Shown here: positions 49,963 through 57,040 of the stretch, piece after piece
How positions within the stretch are numbered: the stretch's first letter is position 1
Layout: every line of letters starts with the position of its first letter
Source: Caproiciproducens sp. NJN-50
Lineage (GTDB): Bacteria; Bacillota; Clostridia; Oscillospirales; Acutalibacteraceae
Length of the DNA: 64,000 nt
Direction of reading: 5' to 3'
Assembly: GCF_004103755.1 (NCBI RefSeq)
Contig: NZ_CP035283.1
Coordinates: forward strand, 62,001-126,000
Notes under the pieces: model-generated
Database searches by the model: none
Seen by the model: only the letters and a program-made list of their open reading frames with translations
What the model was told of the DNA's origin: nothing
Translations under genes and position numbers: made by a program

Positions 49963-51332
49963 TTCGGGACCTCCTCTGTGAGAATCAGCTCGTTGAGGTC
50001 GGCGAATTTCCGGTCCTTGGCCAGGACGATGACATTGTCGCCGGAGCAGAGCACATCGTCGCCGTGGGGGATGACGATCTCGTTCCCGTGCACGATCGCC
50101 GCGATCAGGGTCCCCGGCTGCATATGCAGGTCACGAAGCGGCACGTTCAAAAAGGAGGTGGAGCCGTCCGCGATGAACTCGGCCGCCTCCGCGTTGCCCC
50201 CGCAGATGCGGTACAGCGTGTTGACGGGGTTGCCCTGCGCGTTTGTCAGCCCGCGCACATACCGGAGAATCAGGTCCGTCGTGATCTGCCGCGGATTGAC
50301 CACGCTGTCGATTCCCATCTTCTGGACGAGTTCGGGGTGGCTCAGCCGGGTGATCTTCGCAATGACCTTCCCGACGCCGTGCTGCTTCGCCAGAAGCGCC
50401 GCGATCAGGTTGTCCTCGTCCCGTCCCGTGGCTGCGATCAGCGCGCCCATGTCCTCAAGGTTCTCGGAAAGGAGCAGCGCGTCGTCGGAGCCGTCGCCGC
50501 AGATGATCAGCGACTGCGAAAGCAGCTCGGAAAGCTCCATGCACCGCTCCTTCCGGATCTCGATGATCTTGACCCGGATCCTGGCCTCTTCCAGCGAGCG
50601 GGCCAGATAATAGGAAAGGCGGCCTCCGCCCAGGATCATCACGTTCTTGATTTTCTGCGCCGGCATTCCGATCTGCCGGCAGAATTCAAAGACGTTCGAA
50701 GGCTTGCCCACCAGATAGACCGTATCGCCCGCAAGGATGCGGAACGAGCCGTCCGGAATGAAGACGCCTCCCTCCCGCATCACCGCGCCGACCAAGATCG
50801 GCGTGGGGAAATGGGCCGCGGTTTCCTTCAGCGTCAGGCCTGCGAGGGGCATCTGGCCGGTGACTTTCAGCTCGACCAGCTCCACCTTTCCCCTGGCGAA
50901 CGGCTCCACGTTCACGGCGGGTGGGAACTGCAAAATCCGCGCGATTTCCTCCGCGGCGGCCTGCTCCGGATTGATGACCATGTCCAGGTCCAGGTCGGCG
51001 CGGAGCATGGAGATCTCCCCCGCGTATTCCGGGTCGCGGATGCGGGCGACGGTCTGCTGGACGCCGAGCTTTTTGGCGGTCAGGCAGCACAGCATGTTCA
51101 GCTCGTCGCTCGATGTGGCGGCAATGAGCAGGTCGCTTTCCCGCACGCCCGCTTCCAGCAGGGTGCGCACGCTCGCCCCGTTTCCACGGATGCAGAGCAC
51201 GTCAAGGTCGTCGCCGGCTTTCTGCAGCGGTCCGGCACACTTGTCCACGACGGTCACGTCGTGGCTTTCCTGCGACAAAGTCTCCGCAAGCGTGTAGCCG
51301 ACCTTCCCGCAGCCGACGATAATGATTTTCAT
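49959..51332 (-). CDS. trkA: Trk potassium transporter NAD-binding subunit, TrkA
   Basis: A 457-residue protein with two RCK units (TrkA-N plus TrkA-C, twice). Nucleotide-binding starts are MKIIIVGCGKVGYTLAETL at the N-terminus and VMILGGGRLSYYLARSLEE at about residue 228, both with the GxGxxG-type loop, the second as GGGRLS. It forms the cytosolic ring gating TrkH in response to nucleotides. It follows two other single-RCK genes in the same direction and precedes trkH. Confidence 0.95.
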   Translation of the reverse strand: MKIIIVGCGKVGYTLAETLSQESHDVTVVDKCAGPLQKAGDDLDVLCIRGNGASVRTLLEAGVRESDLLIAATSSDELNMLCCLTAKKLGVQQTVARIRDPEYAGEISMLRADLDLDMVINPEQAAAEEIARILQFPPAVNVEPFARGKVELVELKVTGQMPLAGLTLKETAAHFPTPILVGAVMREGGVFIPDGSFRILAGDTVYLVGKPSNVFEFCRQIGMPAQKIKNVMILGGGRLSYYLARSLEEARIRVKIIEIRKERCMELSELLSQSLIICGDGSDDALLLSENLEDMGALIAATGRDEDNLIAALLAKQHGVGKVIAKITRLSHPELVQKMGIDSVVNPRQITTDLILRYVRGLTNAQGNPVNTLYRICGGNAEAAEFIADGSTSFLNVPLRDLHMQPGTLIAAIVHGNEIVIPHGDDVLCSGDNVIVLAKDRKFADLNELILTEEVPN

Positions 51333-51398
51333 AAGTAGACTCCCGTCCCCTCAAATACGGTCTGAAGTCATGACCGTTTTTCCCCATTGTAAAAAAAC

Positions 51399-52064
51399 TT
51401 ACTGTGCGTGCGCACCGAGCGTGCGCTGAAGCTCTATTTCACCGTTCCTGTCGCACACCGCGACGATTTCGTCGTTCGCGCGGAACGCCGTCAGGCCGTT
51501 TGGAATCATCAGGCTTTCCTTTCTCACGATGGAAATGATCAGCGAACCGGACGGAAGCGTCAGATCTTTCAGCATGACGCCGTCCAGCGCCGTATCGTCC
51601 GGAAGGGTGAGGGCGATGATGGAGGCCCGCCCCCTGTTCAGGGTCGCCAGCAGATGCGCCTGGGCGCTGTCGACTTCCTGTTCGATCAGATTGGTGATGA
51701 TTTCCGTGCTGCTTACGGCAATGTCCGGGCCGAGCTTCCGCAGCGCGTCCAGGTTGCGCGGATCGTTGTTCCGCGCGATGACCTTCTTGATCTTGAATTC
51801 CTTTTTGGCAAGCTGGGAGGCGACGAGGTTGTCCTGGTCGCTTCCCGTGACGGCGATGAAGCAGTCCGCCCCGTCCGCGCCGGCCTCCTCCAGGGCTTCC
51901 AGCTCGGTCCCGTCGCCGAAGATGACCTCGGCGTCGAGCGAATTGGCAAGGCGGGTGCATTTCGCCTTATCCTTTTCGATCAGCTTGACGTCATACTTGC
52001 GCTCCATCAGGTTGCGCGCGATCTGGTGGCCCAGCTTGCCGCCCCCGACAATGATAACTTTCAT
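51399..52064 (-). CDS. TrkA/KtrA-family RCK protein
   Basis: A 221-residue single RCK protein: TrkA-N with MKVIIVGGGKLGHQIARNL (GxGxxG as GGGKLG), acidic end of strand 2 (LIEKDK) and TGSDQDNLVASQ, and TrkA-C from about 140. It is a cytosolic regulator of K+ uptake. It is the second gene of the operon, 19 bases after the first RCK gene and 66 before trkA. Its role against trkA is not clear. Confidence 0.92.
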   Translation of the reverse strand: MKVIIVGGGKLGHQIARNLMERKYDVKLIEKDKAKCTRLANSLDAEVIFGDGTELEALEEAGADGADCFIAVTGSDQDNLVASQLAKKEFKIKKVIARNNDPRNLDALRKLGPDIAVSSTEIITNLIEQEVDSAQAHLLATLNRGRASIIALTLPDDTALDGVMLKDLTLPSGSLIISIVRKESLMIPNGLTAFRANDEIVAVCDRNGEIELQRTLGAHAQ

Positions 52065-52083
52065 GCACAGAACCCTCCTGCGG

Positions 52084-52707
52084 TCAGTCGATCACGGACG
52101 TGAGGACGACGCGGTCGCCCTCGGAAAGAGTGATGTCTTCCGTCTTCCGGCACAGCGCCATCCGGCCGTCGGCGCTGATCACGCCGAAAACCTGTTCCCC
52201 GCTGTTCCTGGGCACGTCGGACAGCTTCATGCCGGCGTGCGCGCGGTCCACCTCCTTGGAATGAAACGTGACGGTGGAGGTGCCGAGTGTCACGGTCCTC
52301 GGCTCCCACGGCAGCGTCAGCGCGGTTGCCATGGCGTCCCCCGCCAGGTTGGTCGGGCATACCGTCTTTAGGCCGAAGCGTTTGAAAATATTTTCGCGCA
52401 GGGGGTCCGAAATGCGCGCCACAACATTTTCAATCCCGAAAAATTCACGCGCCATCTGCGAAACCGTGATGTTCAGGTTGTCGTCCGGCGTAACCACCGC
52501 CATGGCATCGCAGCCCTCCACGCCGGCGCTGCGGAGGACCTTGCTGTCCATCGGCATTCCGACAACGGTGATGCCTCCGAACTCTTTTTTCAGATTGTGA
52601 AAGGAATCCGGGTCCGAGTCCACAACGGTGACGTCATGGCCCTGCTCATCCAGGATACCGGCAAGCCGTGAGCCAAGGCGTCCGCAGCCGATCACGAGTA
52701 CGTTCAC
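52084..52707 (-). CDS. TrkA/KtrA-family RCK protein
   Basis: A 207-residue single RCK protein, first gene of the operon. The TrkA-N loop is VLVIGCGRLGSRLAGIL and strand 2 ends in VVDSDPDSF, then TPDDNLNITVSQMAREFF. The C-terminal TrkA-C domain covers about 125-205. With the next two genes it makes three RCK proteins for one TrkH, more than the one or two usually needed. Confidence 0.92.
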   Translation of the reverse strand: MNVLVIGCGRLGSRLAGILDEQGHDVTVVDSDPDSFHNLKKEFGGITVVGMPMDSKVLRSAGVEGCDAMAVVTPDDNLNITVSQMAREFFGIENVVARISDPLRENIFKRFGLKTVCPTNLAGDAMATALTLPWEPRTVTLGTSTVTFHSKEVDRAHAGMKLSDVPRNSGEQVFGVISADGRMALCRKTEDITLSEGDRVVLTSVID

Positions 52708-52803
52708 TTTCGTTCCCTCCTGCTGTTCCGATGTCTATTTTTTTGAAAAGCCGCTGCCGCCGGCCAAATGATCCGAAAGAAGAAAAAACAATCGGTGGAT
52801 ATG

Positions 52804-52838
52804 AACACAGGCGGGTTATAAAAACCCGCCTGTGTTTA
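52804..52838. terminator. Terminator downstream of tRNA-Arg and tandem repeats
   Basis: ACACAGGCGGGTT pairs with AACCCGCCTGTGT, loop about 6-8 bases, T-rich on both sides. On the minus strand it ends the tRNA transcript; on the plus strand TTTATTTT follows. Confidence 0.85.
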
Positions 52839-52840
52839 TT

Positions 52841-53150
52841 TTGGCCCGCCCGGAGGGATTTACCGGCAGTCTTACCGCCGACGGCTGGCGGCACAGCCGC
52901 GGCGCCGCTCCTCGCTGAAATTGTGCCGCAGGCACAATTCCCGGACGCTCGGACCCTTTCGGGTTCGAATCCCTCTGGGGGATTTGTGAAAAACGTTGGC
53001 CCGCCCGGAGGGATTTACCGGCGGTCTCACCGCCGACGGCTGGCGGCACAGCCGCGGCGCCGCTCCTCGCTGAAATTGTGCCGCAGGCACAATTCCCGGA
53101 CGCTCGGACCCTTTCGGGTTCGAATCCCTCTGGGAGATTTGTGAAAAACG
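52841..53150 (-). repeat. Two tandem 155-bp units, each starting with the tRNA-Arg 3' end
   Basis: TTGGCCCGCCCGGAGGGATT occurs at 52841, 52996 and 53151, exactly 155 bases apart; the third is part of the intact tRNA gene. Each unit includes hairpins (GGCGGT/ACCGCC, GGCTG/CAGCC, AATTGTGCC-GCA-GGCACAATT, ACCC/GGGT) and GGGTTCGAATCCC, a T-arm-like sequence on the plus strand. The two units are almost identical. Confidence 0.85.
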
Positions 53151-53151
53151 T

Positions 53152-53229
53152 TGGCCCGCCCGGAGGGATTCGAACCCCCGGCCTTCAGAATCGGAATCTG
53201 CTGCTATATCCGGACTTAGCTACGGGCGG
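53152..53229 (-). tRNA. tRNA-Arg (anticodon CCG)
   Basis: Read on the minus strand from 53229: acceptor CCGCCCG pairs fully with CGGGCGG, D-stem GCTA/TAGC, anticodon arm GCAGA-TTCCGAT-TCTGA with anticodon CCG (G27-A43 mismatch), T-stem GGGGG/CCCTC around TTCGAAT, discriminator G and encoded CCA. Total 78 bases with CCA. Confidence 0.93.
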
Positions 53230-53375
53230 ATAACTACTGTATTATAGCACAGATGCGGCAAAAGTCAAATGCCAAAAAAAGAAAAGAAACCGCATCTTCA
53301 ATTTTTCCTGTTTCCCCGCCCCAAATCTGTATTATAATAGAAAAAATCAAGGCAAAAACCGGAAAGGGGCATCAT

Positions 53376-54302
53376 ATGAAATATTTTGACCTGCACTGCG
53401 ACACCGCGTCGGAGTGCTGCAAAAAAGGGCTTGGGCTTTCCTACAACGGGCTGCACATCAGCCTCGAAAAAACGGAGCGGTTCGAGCGGTGGGCTCAGGT
53501 GTTCGCGGTCTGGATCAGCGACGACCTGCGGGGGGAGGCCGCTTTCCGCTATTTTCAGGAGGTCACCGCGGATTTTAAACGGAAACTTTCCGCGGAGAAG
53601 GGGAAGGCGCCCGTTTTCTGCGTGGATGGGCCGGAACTGGAAAAGGCGGATTCCGCCGGGAAGAATATGGCACTGCTCTCCATTGAGGGCGGCGCCGCGC
53701 TGGGCGGCGAGCTTTCGCATCTGAACGAGGCATGGGAAACGGGCGTGCGCCTGATGACCCTGACCTGGAACGGACCGAACGAGCTCGGTGACGGCTGCAT
53801 GACGCCAGGAGCCGACGGCCTGGCCCGATTCGGGAAAGAAGTCGTGAAACAGATGGGCGAGCTCGGCATGGTGGTCGACGTGTCCCATCTGTCGGAAAAA
53901 GGGTTTTGGGACGTCGCCCGGCTGGCGAAAGGCCCGTTTGTCGCGACGCACTCCGACTCGAAGGCGGTCGAGGACCACCCGCGCAACCTGACGGACGATC
54001 AGTTTCGTGAAATCGCGCAGCGCGGCGGTCTGGTCGGGCTGAATCTGTACGCGCCGTTTGTCGGCGGCGAAGGCTCGATCGACGGCCTGCTGCGGCACGC
54101 GGAGCATTTCCTGGAGCTTGGCGGCGAGGGGACCGTCGCGGTCGGCGCGGATTTCGACGGCTGCAAGCTCCGGGCCGAAATCCAGGGAGTCGGGGACATG
54201 GGACTGCTTTACGACGCGATGCGCGCGCGGTTTGGTGAAGAAATCGCGGACGGCATTTTTTTCCGCAACGCGTACCGGTTTTTCACGGCAGCGTACCGCT
54301 GA
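53376..54302 (+). CDS. M19 family membrane dipeptidase-like peptidase
   Basis: A 308-residue zinc dipeptidase of the renal dipeptidase family. Metal ligands are HCDT (His and Asp about 7-9), the bridging Glu in LLSIEGGAAL (about 110), His in VVDVSHLSEKGF (about 173) and His in VATHSDSKAV (about 192). It hydrolyses dipeptides, often with broad or D-residue tolerance. No signal peptide is present with the ATG at 53376, which has GGAAAGGGG 5-11 bases upstream; a frame from 53253 adds unconserved residues. A TATAAT lies about 40 bases upstream. Confidence 0.92.
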   Translation: MKYFDLHCDTASECCKKGLGLSYNGLHISLEKTERFERWAQVFAVWISDDLRGEAAFRYFQEVTADFKRKLSAEKGKAPVFCVDGPELEKADSAGKNMALLSIEGGAALGGELSHLNEAWETGVRLMTLTWNGPNELGDGCMTPGADGLARFGKEVVKQMGELGMVVDVSHLSEKGFWDVARLAKGPFVATHSDSKAVEDHPRNLTDDQFREIAQRGGLVGLNLYAPFVGGEGSIDGLLRHAEHFLELGGEGTVAVGADFDGCKLRAEIQGVGDMGLLYDAMRARFGEEIADGIFFRNAYRFFTAAYR

Positions 54303-54490
54303 ACCGATGCTCCATCCGGAACGCGGGGAAGGCTGAGTTTGGCGGGAGAGCTGAGGCGGACGCCTCCCGGTGACAAGGAAGCCTGACGCGTGTGATACGT
54401 AGGGCCTGCCAGGGCGCGCGGGAAAGCGAACCGATAATCTCCATCAGCTGTGTCCGACACAGCCACTTCCGGTCCGGAGGACTGATGTCG

Positions 54491-54892
54491 TCAGGCGTTC
54501 CGCTCTTTGGCGAACTCCTCAAACACGTCCGCGGCAAGCATCACGGTATCGAGGCACCGGGTCTCTTCCTTCTTGTACTTTTGGGTGAGCGCCGAGCATT
54601 CCGTGTCTCCCAGCGTTTCGGTGAATTTTTCCACCAGTGCGGCACACTGCTCTTTAAAACCGGGCGTCGCGTGCGCGCGCTCCCCAACGCTCATCTTTCC
54701 GAGGGCGGCGATGCAGGCGCAGAGCGCCCCGCAGGTTTTTCCGCAGCCCAGCCCCGCGCCGAAGCCGGCGACCAGCTTGAACGCTTCTTCCGGAAGGTCC
54801 AGATGGTATTCGTCGTCAATGGCGTGCAGGGTCGTTTCCGCGCAGTTGTTGTCTTTTACTAGGTAATAATCGCGAACTCTGTCTCGAAGCAT
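54491..54892 (-). CDS. C_GCAxxG_C_C family protein
   Basis: A 133-residue protein of the family named for its Cys/Gly pattern. Visible Cys are in DNNCAETTL (about 17), GAGLGCGKTCGALCACIAALG (about 50-61), EQCAAL, TECSAL and RCLDTV. These are small redox or metal-binding proteins of anaerobes, often next to transport or electron-transfer genes, but without assigned function. It stands alone between repeat-rich segments. Confidence 0.9.
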   Translation of the reverse strand: MLRDRVRDYYLVKDNNCAETTLHAIDDEYHLDLPEEAFKLVAGFGAGLGCGKTCGALCACIAALGKMSVGERAHATPGFKEQCAALVEKFTETLGDTECSALTQKYKKEETRCLDTVMLAADVFEEFAKERNA

Positions 54893-54925
54893 GGTATCAT
54901 CCTCTTTATTTTTATTAAGTGAGCC

Positions 54926-55171
54926 GCCGTGGCGGACGCATAGCGTCTTTTGCGCCTACGGCGTTCACGGCTTTCGCTTTCGGGAGGTTCCTTCTGTCCC
55001 GCCAGACTAAGCAAACGGCTTTTTCCGTTCTGACTGGCGGGCCGTCCCGACCGGATGGTCCGCTCCTAAGGCGGACACACAGTGTCTTTCGCGCCTATGG
55101 CGTTCCCGGCTTTAGCTTTCGGGAGGTTCCCGCCAAACAAAGCAGACGGCTTTTTCCGTTCTGACTGGCGG
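54926..55171 (+). repeat. REP-like hairpins at the end of the GH13 gene
   Basis: Holds two GGACRCAYAGYGTC units (54932 and 55072) each followed by GCGCCTAYGGCG and CTTTCGGGAGGTTCC, and two CCGCCAG hairpins (54999-55040, 55130-55171). The second hairpin runs into the coding end of the GH13 enzyme. Confidence 0.75.
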
Positions 55172-57020
55172 GCCGAAGACGCAGCGTCACGCTGCCGAAC
55201 GGCGGAAGGGTCAGAACGCCGCGCGCGTCCGGGATGCTGCCGAACACCGGCTCCGCGGCGCTCCATTCGGGCGGTACCACCACCTGGCGCTCCTCCGGGG
55301 CGCGATTGACCGCGCAGAGCAGCGAATCTCCTCCGCCGGAGCGGATGTAGCAGAGCACGTCGCCGGAGGCCGCGACCGGAATCAGTTTCCCGTCCTTCAG
55401 GCACTCGCACCGCGCGCGCAGCCTTCCGAGTGCCCGGTACCAATCCGTCAGTTCCTCGTCCTGCCGCCCCCACGGGAACGGGGCGCGGTTGAACGGGTCC
55501 GCGTAGCCCTCCATCCCGGCTTCATCCCCATAATAAAGGCACGGAACACCCGGCAGGGTGTATTGAAGCAGCGACGCGCAGCGCAGCAGGGCCAGCCCCC
55601 GGCGGCGCTGTTCCGGAGAAAGCCGCGCCGCGCTCTGCCATTCGCGTCCCCGGCCCCGGCGCGGCTCCCCGGCCAGCACGGTCAGCGCGCGTTCCGTGTC
55701 GTGCGTTCCGATGTTGTTCATCAGGACCCGCACCACCTGCGGCGGATAGTTCTCCAGCACCGAGAGAATCGTCTCCATTGCCGCCGCCGCATCCCCGCCG
55801 GTCAGAAAGCTGAGGATCGCGTTGCGGAACGGGTAGTTCATCACGCTGTCGAGCTGCTTCCCCAACAGGTATTGCCGCCGTTTTCCGTAGGCGACCTTGT
55901 TGGAGGCGTCCTCCCAGACCTCGCCCGCGATCAGCGCGTCCGGTTTCTCCGCTTTCGCGGCGGCGCGCAGGGCTTCCAGAAACCCATCCGGCAGTTCGTC
56001 GGCCACGTCGAGCCGCCACCCCGCGGCTCCGGCCCGCAGCCAGCGGCGGATGATCCCGTTTTCCCCGCAGATATATTCTCTGTACTCCGGGTTCCCTTCC
56101 TCAACGTTCGGCAGAGTGGGGAAGTTCCACCAGCAGGCGTATTCATCGGGCCAGTTTTTAAAGGAATACCACGGATAATACGGAGATTCTTTCGATTGAT
56201 ACGCGCCCGGCCCGGAGTAGCGCCCTTCCCGGTTGAAATAGATGCTGTCGCTGCCCGTGTGGTTGAACACGCCGTCGAGCAGCACGCGGATGCCAAGCTC
56301 CGCCGCCGCCCCGCACAGCGCGCGGAAATCGTCCCCGTTCCCCAGCAGGGGGTCTGTTTTCGTATAGTCCGCCGTGTTGTACCGGTGGTTCGAGTGCGCC
56401 TCGAAGATCGGATTGAGGTACAGGCAGGTCACGCCGAGGGATTTTAAATACGGCAGCTTTTCCCGGATGCCCGCGAGGTCGCCGCCGAAATAGTCGGAGT
56501 TCGTGATCTTCCCTCTCGTGTCCGGCCGCCAGTCCGGCGTTTCGTCCCAGTCTCCGTGCAGCTTCCGGTCCGCCGGAACGCCGTCTTTTTTCTGCCCGGA
56601 GGAAAAAAATCGGTCCGGAAAAATCTGGTACAGCACCCCGCCAGCCAGCCAGTCCGGCGTCGCGAACTCTTTCCCGCAGACCGTCAGCTGCCACCGCGCG
56701 CCGCCGTCGAACCCGGCTTCGCCGCCCGGCCCGCGCGTCAGGCGGCGGGGCCCGCACGGCGTTTCCAGTTTAAAATCATAGAAATAGACGCCCGGCTCCT
56801 CGGCGGGGAAATGGCATTCCCACCATTCCGCCGCGTCCCCGTTCATGCCGCACCAGAACAGGCCGAACACCTGCTCCGGCCCGCCCGCGCCGTTCCGGAC
56901 GATCAGATTTACGCCGGAGCAGCCAAGATTGCGCGGCAGCGTGATCTTAAAATGCACGCGGGTCCCGGCGGGCACCGCCCCCACCGGATCGCGGTAGATC
57001 GAGTTGCGGGAATTGAACAT
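55095..57020 (-). CDS. GH13 alpha-glycosidase (neopullulanase/cyclomaltodextrinase type)
   Basis: A 641-residue alpha-glucan hydrolase. Residues 1-115 form an N-terminal beta domain of CBM34 type, then the catalytic barrel with GH13 regions I DGVFNHTG (about 235), II GWRLDVADE (nucleophile Asp about 342), III IAGEVWED (acid/base Glu about 371) and IV NNIGTHDTER (Asp about 440). It should act on maltodextrins, pullulan or cyclodextrins in the cytosol, as no signal peptide is seen. The last about 26 residues (from RPASQNGKSR) are encoded by the repeat hairpin, suggesting loss of the original stop. It lies 20 bases after glgP. Confidence 0.93.
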   Translation of the reverse strand: MFNSRNSIYRDPVGAVPAGTRVHFKITLPRNLGCSGVNLIVRNGAGGPEQVFGLFWCGMNGDAAEWWECHFPAEEPGVYFYDFKLETPCGPRRLTRGPGGEAGFDGGARWQLTVCGKEFATPDWLAGGVLYQIFPDRFFSSGQKKDGVPADRKLHGDWDETPDWRPDTRGKITNSDYFGGDLAGIREKLPYLKSLGVTCLYLNPIFEAHSNHRYNTADYTKTDPLLGNGDDFRALCGAAAELGIRVLLDGVFNHTGSDSIYFNREGRYSGPGAYQSKESPYYPWYSFKNWPDEYACWWNFPTLPNVEEGNPEYREYICGENGIIRRWLRAGAAGWRLDVADELPDGFLEALRAAAKAEKPDALIAGEVWEDASNKVAYGKRRQYLLGKQLDSVMNYPFRNAILSFLTGGDAAAAMETILSVLENYPPQVVRVLMNNIGTHDTERALTVLAGEPRRGRGREWQSAARLSPEQRRRGLALLRCASLLQYTLPGVPCLYYGDEAGMEGYADPFNRAPFPWGRQDEELTDWYRALGRLRARCECLKDGKLIPVAASGDVLCYIRSGGGDSLLCAVNRAPEERQVVVPPEWSAAEPVFGSIPDARGVLTLPPFGSVTLRLRPASQNGKSRLLCLAGTSRKLKPGTP

Positions 57021-57040
57021 CGCGCATTCCCCCCGGTCCC

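Noticed and set aside
52841..53229. CRISPR-like periodicity
   Set aside because: The units are 155 bases, only two plus the tRNA, near identical without unique spacers, and no cas genes are present.
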